Shown here in pieces: positions 56,517 through 64,000 of a DNA stretch of 64,000 nt. The translations under genes were made by a program, and so were the position numbers. The DNA is from Podarcis raffonei (lineage: Eukaryota; Chordata; Lepidosauria; Squamata; Lacertidae): assembly GCF_027172205.1 (NCBI RefSeq), contig NC_070614.1, positions 35,144,001-35,208,000 of the forward strand. The letters run 5' to 3'. How positions within the stretch are numbered: position 1 is the first letter of the stretch; every line of letters starts with the position of its first letter. The notes beneath the pieces are model-generated. The model was not told the origin of the DNA and made no database searches. It saw nothing but the letters and a program-made list of their open reading frames with translations.

Positions 56517-56836
56517 AATGATGATGGACTGAAAGTAAATGGTTACTATTAGTAATGGTTAAGACAAGGAGAACAAGGAAGGTTAGCTTAAACTTAAATT
56601 AAAATAAGGGAAGATTTGCTGAGTAATTGATAAGAATTTGGAATACAGAAAAGGGAGGCATGAGGAAGTCGGGGAAGGAAGGTATAAGAAATTAGGATAT
56701 GAAATGGTACATGTTTTTTTTTGTTTTGTTTTTGTTTCTGTTTTTGTATGTTTATGTATGTTTATGTATGTTATGTTTATATGGAAAACTTTTTGAATAA
56801 AAATATTATAAAAAAAAAAAAGAAATGTTTAATTGG

Positions 56837-56970
56837 ATTGTTTTTATTTTTTTTATTTTGGATATGACATGGCAAGATTTGATATGTTATTAATTGAGAT
56901 GTTATTAATGAAAAATTAATTTAAAATATGATTATTTGTTAAAAAGAAGCCAATGAGAATCCTTCTCTCC
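56837..56970. other. AT-rich flank after the L1
   Basis: T-rich and ATATG-rich unique DNA; no feature. Confidence 0.5.
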
Positions 56971-57250
56971 TCTCTGATGAGCCTCCAGCCTGGGTCCTGG
57001 GCATTGCCGGCTAAAAGGAAGCCCTTCTCAAGAAGCAAAATGGTGTTTCCTGCCATCTTGGGCCCCTCCAGGCCTGCAAGCTCCCTTGCTGTAGAGATAT
57101 TCCCCCGTGGAAGGGGCATTCCCTGGAGGTGGTGGAATCTCCTTCCTTGGAAGGTTTTAAGCAGAGGATGGATGGCCGCCTGCCAGGGACGATTTGATTC
57201 CGTGGCTTGGACTAGATGACTCTGAGTGTCCTTCCCAACTCCATTATTTC
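56971..57250 (+). mobile_element. CR1-like LINE 3' remnant
   Basis: Same remnant as 47.84-48.13 kb, with GGAAGGTTTTAAGCAGAGG...GGCCGCCTGCCAGGGACG, the CR1 ORF2 C-terminal region, and the GGACTAGATGACTCTGAGTG tail. Confidence 0.65.
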
Positions 57251-57271
57251 CCGCACCCCCACCCACCCCGT

Positions 57272-57447
57272 TCAGACTAAATAGACTCCGGGAGAGCAGT
57301 GAGAGCTAAAAGCAGGTTTATTGGGGGGGGGGGAGGGACGCGGTCGAGGCTGCCACGTCCAGGCGGCACTTCTGCGGAGGGTGCGACTGCTTCTCTGGCC
57401 TAGCGGTACTTAGAGGTCAGCATGCCGGGGCGGCTGTCGATGGTGAC
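57272..57447 (-). pseudogene. Displaced 3' UTR of small-gene copy 4
   Basis: Contains the shared 3' UTR with AATAAA at 57322-57317, ending at the GTGAC target duplication (57443-57447) of the inserted Mag-like element. It is continuous in the unoccupied allele with 62405 onward. Confidence 0.85.
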
Positions 57448-57817
57448 TGAAATATACTCAGAGTCGCAAGGTGATTTCATGCTCTTTATTCAGCTCATAG
57501 TGGTGAGGAGGAATGAATGAGAGTCCCCTCAAAGTATCTGCTTTATATACATTATTTACACAATGGGCTACACATGATTGGCTAATTCCGGAATTCTACT
57601 GTAAGCCAATCAGGTTGTGGATTCACTTCTATCTGGAGCATGATTGGGTAGTTCCTGCCAACCAATCATACTGCTGCATTGTTCTAGGACCAATCAGACT
57701 GCTGCATTCTGAATCCTATTGTTCTAGGACCAATCAGACTGCTGCCTTTTGGATCCTATTGTTCTAGGACCAATCAGACTGCTGCAGTTTGGATCCTATT
57801 CAACTCAGTACATAACA
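57448..57817 (-). repeat. 3' LTR of the Mag-like element
   Basis: 370 bp with four tandem copies of a unit containing GACCAATCAGACTGCTGC. Each carries a CCAAT box, and further CCAAT or ATTGG motifs lie beside them. A TATATAAAG box and AATAAA occur on the minus strand. Confidence 0.95.
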
Positions 57818-57827
57818 CCCCTCCCCT

Positions 57828-60800
57828 CTAAGTTCCAGTCCTGCCCGGGAGGTCGCATTCATAGTCCTCGAGGTACGCTGGCGGCCTACGTGTGCGTTGC
57901 GGCCTGGGGTGTTCCCTGGTCCGGGGTTCAGGTTCTGGCTCGTGTTCCAAGGATGCTGGCTGTGATGGGGCTATTTGGTCTGGCGCAACCGGCTCGCTCA
58001 GTCGTGGTTCTGGTTCCGGTGTCCTTTCGGCCTCGCAGGTCCTCTCTGTATTTACTGATTCTGCCTCTCCTGCTGGCCCCTCGTGCTCTATGGGCCTCAC
58101 TGCCCCTCCGTTCCCTTGGGACTCCTCTGACCTTTCCTCCTCCTGGTTTTCTCCCGGGAATCGTCGCCGTATCTGGTCGCAGTGGCGGCGCCAGCATTGC
58201 CCCCCATCTGTTAGCACCTCATACGACACGGGGCCAGTGACCCTGGTGACTGTGGCGGGTACCCATGCTGGGCCTGCCCCAAAATTCTTTGCGTACACTG
58301 GGTCCTGGGCCTCGAAGGTCCGGGGGTTCCTGCCTTCCCCCACCACTACCTCATCCTGAGCTCTATCGGGGTGAAGGCGGTCCAATCTGATTGCAAGGCG
58401 CCGACCCATTAGTAGTTCAGCGGGGCTCCGGCCAGTCGTTGAGCTGGGGGTGCTGTGCTGTGCTAGAAGGAATGTGGCAAGGCGGTACTCCCAATCCCCT
58501 TGCGTCATGCGGCGAAGGGTGTCCTTGGTGGTCCGCACCATGCGTTCTGCTTGGCCATTGGTGGCAGGATGGAATGGCGCCGAACGGATGTGGCGGATGG
58601 CGTTCTGCGCTGTGAAGGTTTGGAATTCTCCTGACGTAAATGCAGTCCCGTTGTCTGAGACGAGAGTGTCAGGGAGCCCGTGGGTTGCAAACAGCCTGCG
58701 TAGTACCCGGATGGCTGCGGACGTAGAAGTGGACGGTACCAGTGCGACTTCCAGCCATTTGGTGTAGGAGTCCACCACTATGAAGAATGTTTTCCCCTGA
58801 AAGGGGCCAGCGAAGTCCACATGCAGGCGTGACCATGGTGCTCGGGCGGACTCCCAGGACTGGACTGGGGCCCTTGGGGGATCTGGGCGGGATTCTTGGC
58901 AGGCCTGGCAGTGTTTGACCCAGGCCTCTATCTCTCCGTCGATCCCCGGCCACCACACATAACTCCTGGCAAGGGCCTTCATTCTTACTACCCCTGGGTG
59001 TGTCTCGTGTAGGGCTGTGAGGACCCTTTTGCGGAGGGGCTGGGGAACAACGACCCTGCTTCCCCATAACAGGCACCCCTTGTGGGCCGACAGTTCATGT
59101 TTGCGGGTTGTGTAGCCGGCGAATTCTGGCCCGGGGCTGCTGCTGGGCCATCCCCTCCACACCCAGTCCAGGACCCGGGAGATGACCCTATCTTTCTTGG
59201 AATGGTGTGCAACTTCTTGTGCCTGAATGGGGCGGTCGGGAAGCAGCTCCAGGCTCATAACCTCTTGTGCAGGTGCTGGGTCGGGGCCTGTTTCCGGTAG
59301 TGGTAGCCTGCTGAGGGCATCCGCATGGCCCATCGCCTTTCCCGGACGGTGAATCAGTGCATACTGGTAGCTGGCAAGGAAAATTGACCACCTGAGGACG
59401 CGAGGAGACAGCACTTGGGGGGTCTGCTTTTCAGGGGCAAATAAGCCAAGCAACGGCTTGTGGTCAGTCACCACGGTGAAGGGCCGCCCGTACAAGAAAT
59501 CATGGAATTTTTTTACTCCCTTCACAATTGCCAGACCCTCCTTGTCGATTTGCGAGTAGTTCCGCTCGGTTGCGTTGAGTGTCTGGGAAAAGTATGCCAC
59601 CGGTACCTCTCTTCCATCCGGGAGTTGGTGTCCCAGGACAGCGCCAATTCCATAGGGCGAGGCATCGCATGCTAGCACCACCGGCAGCCTCTCGTCGAAG
59701 TGTGCCAAGACCGAGTTTGAGACAAGCAAGTCCTTGACTGCCTGGAATGCGGCCTCCTGGCGCTGGCCCCACACCCAAGGGGCCCGCTTGTCCAGGAGTC
59801 TGTGTAGGGGCTCTGCTACCGCCGCCTTGTGGGGAAGGAAGGAATGGTAAAAGTTCAATAGTCCCAAGAAGGCCTGAAGTTCAGTCTTGTTCTTGGGCGC
59901 TGGGGCATCACAAATGGCCCGTACCTTGTCCCCAGTCGGGTGGACCCCTTCTGCGTCCACCATAAATCCCAGAAAGTCCACCTGAGGCACTCCTAGTAGA
60001 CATTTTTCCCGCTTCACCTTGAGACCCGCCGTCTGGAAACGGTGCAGAACGGTGCGGAGGCGGTCCTCAAACTCCTTTGGTGTGGGCCCGGCAATCAACA
60101 CATCATCGAAGAAGGGGGTGACGCCAGGAATCCCTTTAAGTAGAGAGTCCATTAGATTCTGGAATATGCCTGGTGCCACGCTGACACCGAATTGCAGCCG
60201 CTTTACCCTGAATGCTCCTCTGTGCGTCACAATCGTCTGTGCCTCTGCTGTGGCCTCATCTACTGGCAGCTGTTGATATGCTTGGGCCAAGTCCAGCTTG
60301 CCAAAAATTTTCGACCCAGCCAGGGTGGCAAGAACATGGCTGACCACTGGCACTGGGTATGCATGGGCCGTGAGGGCCTTGTTTATGGTACATTTGTAGT
60401 CTGCGCAGATGCGGACTGAACCATTAGGCTTGACGGGCGTGACGATTGGGGTTTCCCAGGGGGCATTAGGCACCGGCTCCAGCACTCCTTGCTCCACGAG
60501 CCGGTCCAATTCCTCGTCTATACGGGGTTTCAGGGCGAACGGGACCCGGCGGGCCTTGAGCCTGACTGGTCGTACTGCGGGGTCAAGCTGTAGAGCAATG
60601 GGGGGGCCCGTATACTGTCCCAATTTCCCATCGAAAACCCCCGGAAATTCCTTGCATATGGCGTCCACGTCCTCTTGTAAGCTAGTGTGGTTCACCCCGG
60701 TGACGGCTAGCCCCAGTGGTCCAAACCATGCCAATCCCAGTAAGCTAATGTAGGGGCCCTTGACCACAAGCAAGTCCAGTTGCCGCGTCCGCCCTCGGTA

Positions 60801-61904
60801 TTGCACCCTGAAGGTCCCCACCCCCATTGTGGGGACCTTACGTTTTTGGAAGTCCCGGAGGGTGAATGGGGCCGGCCTGAGTTTGGGACCCCCAGTAGGA
60901 CACAGTTTCCTTAAGGTCCTTGCCGAGATTATGGATAGAGTTGAACCCGTGTCAAGCTCCATGCGGCATGGGGCCCCCTCTATCTGTACGTCAACATAAA
61001 TTTTCTCTACGTTGGGGTGGGGCAACTGGTATACCTGGAAGTCCGTGAGCTCTGTCGAGTTGCCTTGGTGCGTTGGGCCCCGGGACCTGGGGCTCTTGGA
61101 TTGGTCATCTGATGCCTGGCGTCGGGTGGGCCGAGCCCGACACACCCGGGCGATGTGTCCCAATTTTCTGCACTGCCTGCACTCTGCGTTGCGGAAACGG
61201 CAGGTCCTCCTCTCGTGACTTTCTCCACAGCTTGCGCAGCTCCCTCCTTCTCGTCGAGGCAGCTGTGGTATGTGGGCTGCTTGAGTGCGCTGCTGTACTC
61301 GGTGCACCTCCTCCCTGTCGGATCCTGAGTCGTCGGTGAGGTCTTCGTGGTGGACCCTCGGTTGGGACAGCTGGCTCGGCCGTGCCTCTTGCGTCGACCT
61401 CTCGGCAGCTTCCGTTGCCAGGGCCTCCTCCAGAGCGACCTGGAACGTTAGGTCCTTCTTAGCGTAGAGGCATCGTTGCAGCTTCTCATCCTTCAGGCCA
61501 CCGACGAGGCGGTCACGAAGCATGTTCTCCAGCTCTGAGAAGTTGCAGAACCGGGCGGCTTGGCGGAGAGAGGTCACAAACCCAGTTATGGTTTCCCCAG
61601 GGGCTTGCCGCTTTGCGTAGAAGGCATTTCGACGAGCCACCACTGAGGGCTGCGGCGAAAAGTGCCCCTTCAGCTGTTCCATTATTGTTTTGTATGGAAC
61701 AGTAGCGACGTCTTCAGGCGCAAGGAGAGCCCGGGCGATTTCAAACGTCTCCTCTCCGCAGACGCTGAAGAATATCGCCCTCTTCTTGGCGTCTTCTTCG
61801 TCGGTGACCCCTTTGGCTTCTAGGAGGAAGGTGAAACGGGAGGCGTACGCTTCCCAGTCTCCCGATGCTGGGTTGAACGGCGAGAAGCTGTTGTCGGTTG
61901 CCAT
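57828..61904 (-). CDS. gag-pol polyprotein of the Mag-like element
   Basis: 1,358 codons in a single frame from the gag start to the acidic, proline-rich end. Two zinc knuckles lie near residues 222-260 (CASCGESHERRTC and CRQCRKLGHIARVC), protease LDTGSTLSII near 318, RT FFDDVLIAG near 600, RNase H ACDASPYGIGAV near 745, and integrase HHCC ending CQACQES near 1,000. The core motifs DFAGPFQGKTF and VSDNGTAF follow. There is no chromodomain. Single-frame gag-pol is known in Mag-clade elements. Confidence 0.95.
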   Translation of the reverse strand: MATDNSFSPFNPASGDWEAYASRFTFLLEAKGVTDEEDAKKRAIFFSVCGEETFEIARALLAPEDVATVPYKTIMEQLKGHFSPQPSVVARRNAFYAKRQAPGETITGFVTSLRQAARFCNFSELENMLRDRLVGGLKDEKLQRCLYAKKDLTFQVALEEALATEAAERSTQEARPSQLSQPRVHHEDLTDDSGSDREEVHRVQQRTQAAHIPQLPRREGGSCASCGESHERRTCRFRNAECRQCRKLGHIARVCRARPTRRQASDDQSKSPRSRGPTHQGNSTELTDFQVYQLPHPNVEKIYVDVQIEGAPCRMELDTGSTLSIISARTLRKLCPTGGPKLRPAPFTLRDFQKRKVPTMGVGTFRVQYRGRTRQLDLLVVKGPYISLLGLAWFGPLGLAVTGVNHTSLQEDVDAICKEFPGVFDGKLGQYTGPPIALQLDPAVRPVRLKARRVPFALKPRIDEELDRLVEQGVLEPVPNAPWETPIVTPVKPNGSVRICADYKCTINKALTAHAYPVPVVSHVLATLAGSKIFGKLDLAQAYQQLPVDEATAEAQTIVTHRGAFRVKRLQFGVSVAPGIFQNLMDSLLKGIPGVTPFFDDVLIAGPTPKEFEDRLRTVLHRFQTAGLKVKREKCLLGVPQVDFLGFMVDAEGVHPTGDKVRAICDAPAPKNKTELQAFLGLLNFYHSFLPHKAAVAEPLHRLLDKRAPWVWGQRQEAAFQAVKDLLVSNSVLAHFDERLPVVLACDASPYGIGAVLGHQLPDGREVPVAYFSQTLNATERNYSQIDKEGLAIVKGVKKFHDFLYGRPFTVVTDHKPLLGLFAPEKQTPQVLSPRVLRWSIFLASYQYALIHRPGKAMGHADALSRLPLPETGPDPAPAQEVMSLELLPDRPIQAQEVAHHSKKDRVISRVLDWVWRGWPSSSPGPEFAGYTTRKHELSAHKGCLLWGSRVVVPQPLRKRVLTALHETHPGVVRMKALARSYVWWPGIDGEIEAWVKHCQACQESRPDPPRAPVQSWESARAPWSRLHVDFAGPFQGKTFFIVVDSYTKWLEVALVPSTSTSAAIRVLRRLFATHGLPDTLVSDNGTAFTSGEFQTFTAQNAIRHIRSAPFHPATNGQAERMVRTTKDTLRRMTQGDWEYRLATFLLAQHSTPSSTTGRSPAELLMGRRLAIRLDRLHPDRAQDEVVVGEGRNPRTFEAQDPVYAKNFGAGPAWVPATVTRVTGPVSYEVLTDGGQCWRRHCDQIRRRFPGENQEEERSEESQGNGGAVRPIEHEGPAGEAESVNTERTCEAERTPEPEPRLSEPVAPDQIAPSQPASLEHEPEPEPRTREHPRPQRTRRPPAYLEDYECDLPGRTGT

Positions 61905-62029
61905 TCTGAGTTCCTTGTGTCCCGGAGCTGAAGCCTGGATACACGGTGCGAGGCAGCGGTGCGGCAGGTGGCGGTGCTGCGGTGCTGTGTGTGGCAGTCA
62001 GCTCAGCGGGATCCCACCTTCGTCGCCAG

Positions 62030-62399
62030 TGAAATATACTCAGAGTCGCAAGGTGATTTCATGCTCTTTATTCAGCTCATAGTGGTGAGGAGGAATGAAT
62101 GAGAGTCCCCTCAAAGTATCTGCTTTATATACATTATTTACACAATGGGCTACACATGATTGGCTAATTCCGGAATTCTACTGTAAGCCAATCAGGTTGT
62201 GGATTCACTTCTATCTGGAGCATGATTGGGTAGTTCCTGCCAACCAATCATACTGCTGCATTGTTCTAGGACCAATCAGACTGCTGCATTCTGAATCCTA
62301 TTGTTCTAGGACCAATCAGACTGCTGCCTTTTGGATCCTATTGTTCTAGGACCAATCAGACTGCTGCAGTTTGGATCCTATTCAACTCAGTACATAACA
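62030..62399 (-). repeat. 5' LTR of the Mag-like element
   Basis: Same as the 3' LTR over 370 bp as far as I can see. Its AATAAA (62072-62067, minus strand) lies downstream of small-gene copy 4 in the same orientation. Confidence 0.95.
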
Positions 62400-62418
62400 G
62401 TGACGCTGGCGCTGTTAT

Positions 62419-62932
62419 CTAGAAGCTGACGTCCGTTACCACCTGGATGTCTGGGCTCGGCAGCTGCGGGAGGGGCCGAGCTGGGGAGCGTTAGACGGAG
62501 AGGACGGAGCGGCGCGAAGGGGGGGGGGAGGAAGGAACCACGTGACGGGGAGGGAGAGAGACTCACCCTGGAGTTGACGGGGTCCGCCAGCAGGTTCTGG
62601 GCGGGCAGGGCGCTCAGGTTGCTGGGGTCGCCCTCGCCTTCCTCCAGGATGCGGCGGTAGACGGACTTGTAGATTATCGTTATCAGCTGCGTCCTAATGG
62701 GGACTCGGCTACGGGAGGAGGGGGAGAAGAAGGTCATCTTGCGGGAAACGAGAGTAAAGAGGAGAAGTAAAGAGGAGAAGGGTCGGGCCATGGCCTCGCC
62801 ACCGGAAGAGGGTCCCTGCCCGACGGGGCGGGCTTACCTGGGCACAGCCCGGGCGCCGATGTCTGCGAAACGGGACGGGATCTCGGCCCAAACGGGCTGT
62901 ACGTGACTCTGGTTGACTCCGCTCAGCGCCAT
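62419..62932 (-). CDS. Unknown three-exon small gene, copy 4
   Basis: Exon 1 62932-62838, exon 2 62708-62567, exon 3 62463-62419 (TAG). A TATA box GATAAAAGG lies at about 62,975-62,983 in a GC-rich promoter unlike that of the other copies. Splice sites are canonical. The product is 93 residues: start MALSGVNQSHVQPVWAEIPS, exon 2 the longest of all copies (47 codons, with QLITIIYKSVYRRILEEGEG then NLLADPVNSR), and a short end IQVVTDVSF. Intron 1 carries a 13-bp tandem duplication (TAAAGAGGAGAAG) but is otherwise nearly the same as in the other copies. A retroelement begins 15 bp past the stop and separates the gene from its own AATAAA. In another frame, exon 3 stays open past this stop, so the C-terminus is uncertain. 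Function unknown. Confidence 0.62.
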
Positions 62933-62949
62933 CGTGCCAGCTCAACCTC

Positions 62950-63270
62950 TTCGGTGCCGTCGGAGCAGGGGCAGCCCTTTTATCGCCGTTCACCCCAGCC
63001 TCCCCGCCCCCGCGAGTGGCGTCTCTCTCGGGCTCTTCCTTCCGTCGGCTCTGCTGCCTCTCCCGCGTCCCAGCCTCCTACAGCCTTGGCTGGATTTGGG
63101 ACGGGGCGTACGAGCCCTGGCAAGGGAGTAGCTTCCCTGCCATTCCTGATGCCTCCCGCCATTCAGAAGAGGAGTGTTCCACGAGGGCATCAGGAACTGG
63201 TGAAGCAGCAGGAAGCAGAGAGTTCTCCCCATGGACAGAAGGGGAAAGCAGAGTTCTCCAACGATCGGGA
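62950..63270. promoter_or_regulatory. GC-rich upstream region of copy 4
   Basis: From the TATA box outward, the sequence to about 63,130 is GC- and CpG-rich and unrelated to the inverted-repeat promoter flank of copies 1-3. It may be the ancestral promoter flank. No exon is recognised. Confidence 0.4.
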
Positions 63271-63274
63271 AGGG

Positions 63275-63534
63275 AAAAGAGCACATTTCTTTCTTTCTTT
63301 TTAACTTGTTCCTCAACAGTCCAGCGCCAGGGAAGAACAGTGAGGTGGCCAAAGTTGAGGATGATAGTACATTGGGGGGGGGTGAAAGGAAGAAGGGGTC
63401 TCCAAAAGGACCCCTCCGAAATGAGTGAATGGGCAGTAACATGGCAAGTGCAATTGAATGGAACAAGTGTCCCGTGTAAACCAAGCTTGATGAGGAACGG
63501 TTGAGGGATTTGGGGAAGTTTAGCTTATAAATTA
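63275..63534. repeat. Inverted piece of the duplicated block
   Basis: The reverse complement of about 27,342-27,560 (AACTTGTTCCTCAACAGTCC, then GCAAGTGCAATTGAATG...GAGGAACGGTTGAGGG), including a G run where unit 1 has a C run. Confidence 0.85.
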
Positions 63535-63884
63535 AAAGGGTGGTGCTGTGGGTTAAACTACAGAGCCTAGGACTTGCCGATCAGAAGGTCAGCGGTTCGA
63601 ATCCCCACGATGGGGTGAGATCCCGTTGCTCGGTCCCTGTTCCTGCCAACCTAGCAGTTCAAAAGCACGTCAAAGTGCAAGTAGATAAATAGGTACCACT
63701 CGGGCGAGAAGGTAGACGGCGTTTCTGTGCGCTGCTCTGGTTCGCCAGAAGCTGCTTAGTCATGCTGGCTACATGACCCGGAAGCTATACACCGGCTCCC
63801 TCGGCCAATAAAGTGAGATGAGCGCCACAACCCCAGAGTTGGTCACGACTGGACCTAATGGTCAGGGGTCCCTTTACCTTTACC
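63535..63884 (+). mobile_element. Sauria SINE near the right edge
   Basis: tRNA-like head (GTGGGTTAAACTACAGAGCC, GGTTCGAATCCCC) and BovB-like tail. The 14-bp target duplication TAGCTTATAAATTA is exact at 63521-63534 and 63885-63898. It lies beside the inverted block, at the same relative position as the SINE pairs in units 1 and 2 but with its own target duplication. Confidence 0.92.
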
Positions 63885-63910
63885 TAGCTTATAAATTATG
63901 TTGTTGTTGT

Positions 63911-64000
63911 TTACAAATGTACCATAAACAAGGCCCTCACAGCCCATGCATACCCAGTACCAGTGGTCAGCCATGTCCTTGCCACCCTGGCTGGGTCGAA
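63911..64000 (+). mobile_element. Start of a second Mag-like gypsy fragment
   Basis: From about 63911 the plus strand matches the reverse complement of about 60,310-60,400 in the whole Mag-like element, encoding YKCTINKALTAHAYP and HVLATLAGS of the RT domain. It begins inside pol with no LTR and runs off the window. It is a partial fossil copy with a few differences from the other. Confidence 0.85.

Larger units (their letters stand above)
50808..56821 (+). mobile_element. Near full-length L1 LINE
   Basis: A 6.0-kb L1 on the plus strand, bounded by the exact 15-bp duplication GAAATGTTTAATTGG (50793-50807 and 56822-56836). The 5' UTR is 50808-51785, with a GC-rich start beginning GGACTTCCGGTTAGC. 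ORF1 is intact, a 7-bp spacer follows, then ORF2 with an endonuclease-domain lesion, a 3' UTR and a poly(A) tail after AATAAAAATATT. The perfect target duplication and intact ORF1 point to a recent insertion. Confidence 0.95.
57448..62399 (-). mobile_element. Ty3/gypsy Mag-like element, looks whole
   Basis: A 4,952-bp LTR element on the minus strand, between GTGAC duplications (57443-57447 and 62400-62404). The two 370-bp LTRs (57448-57817 and 62030-62399) look identical, so insertion was very recent. The primer site next to the 5' LTR, on the minus strand TGGCGACGAAGGTGGGAT, resembles the complement of a serine (GCT) tRNA 3' end. A purine run AGAGGGGAGGGG precedes the 3' LTR. The interior is one long gag-pol frame. 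It looks whole. Clade assignment to Mag (K02A2.6-like) is from RT and integrase text and is approximate. Confidence 0.95.

Noticed and set aside
57513-57767. An 84-codon frame present in both Mag-like LTRs
   Set aside because: It is antisense to the element, arises from the CCAAT repeat array, and its identity in both places simply reflects LTR identity.

Overview
The window is nuclear DNA of a squamate reptile, most likely a lizard. The evidence is the repeat content: Sauria-type SINEs with a BovB-like tail, CR1 and L2 LINE remnants, a full-length squamate-style L1, short hAT and Tigger-like DNA elements, and two long Ty3/gypsy elements. There is also one intron-containing SCAN/C2H2 zinc-finger gene. 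Nothing in it looks bacterial or viral in origin apart from integrated fossils. The species cannot be named from the sequence alone.

Layout. Bases 1-13,800 hold no gene I can support: mostly unique noncoding DNA with old LINE tails, SINEs, hAT miniatures, microsatellites and one GC/CpG-rich patch (7.64-8.19 kb). A stronger CpG island lies at about 13.85-14.58 kb and may be a promoter. A plus-strand SCAN zinc-finger gene follows in three coding exons (19,167-19,991; 21,331-21,532; 22,756-23,402), giving a 557-residue predicted transcription factor with five zinc fingers.

From inside the last intron of that gene (22,176) to about 46,165, the sequence is a head-to-tail triplication (units starting at 22,176, 27,610 and 35,323). 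Units 2 and 3 have lost the zinc-finger exon; unit 1 lacks a 4.1-kb segment that units 2 and 3 keep. Each unit carries, on the minus strand, one copy of a compact three-exon gene of unknown function (about 87-99 residues) with TATA-like box, GT-AG introns and AATAAA signal. A fourth copy lies at 62.4-62.9 kb, with its 3' end displaced to 57.3 kb by a retroelement, and inverted or partial pieces lie at 46.2 and 50.75 kb. Introns and UTRs of the copies are nearly identical, while the middle exon differs strongly in sequence and always by multiples of three in length. This is the most interesting pattern in the window: an apparently fast-evolving small gene family next to a SCAN zinc-finger gene.

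Young mobile elements have landed in this duplicated landscape: a whole-looking chromodomain Ty3/gypsy element (37,201-42,689) in unit 3, whose empty site survives in unit 2; a near-6-kb L1 (50,808-56,821) with an endonuclease-damaged ORF2; a whole-looking Mag-like Ty3/gypsy element (57,448-62,399) in the 3' part of the fourth small-gene copy; and the start of another Mag-like fragment at the right edge (from about 63,911). Several insertions have their unoccupied counterpart in a paralogous unit, so the order of events can be read within the window.
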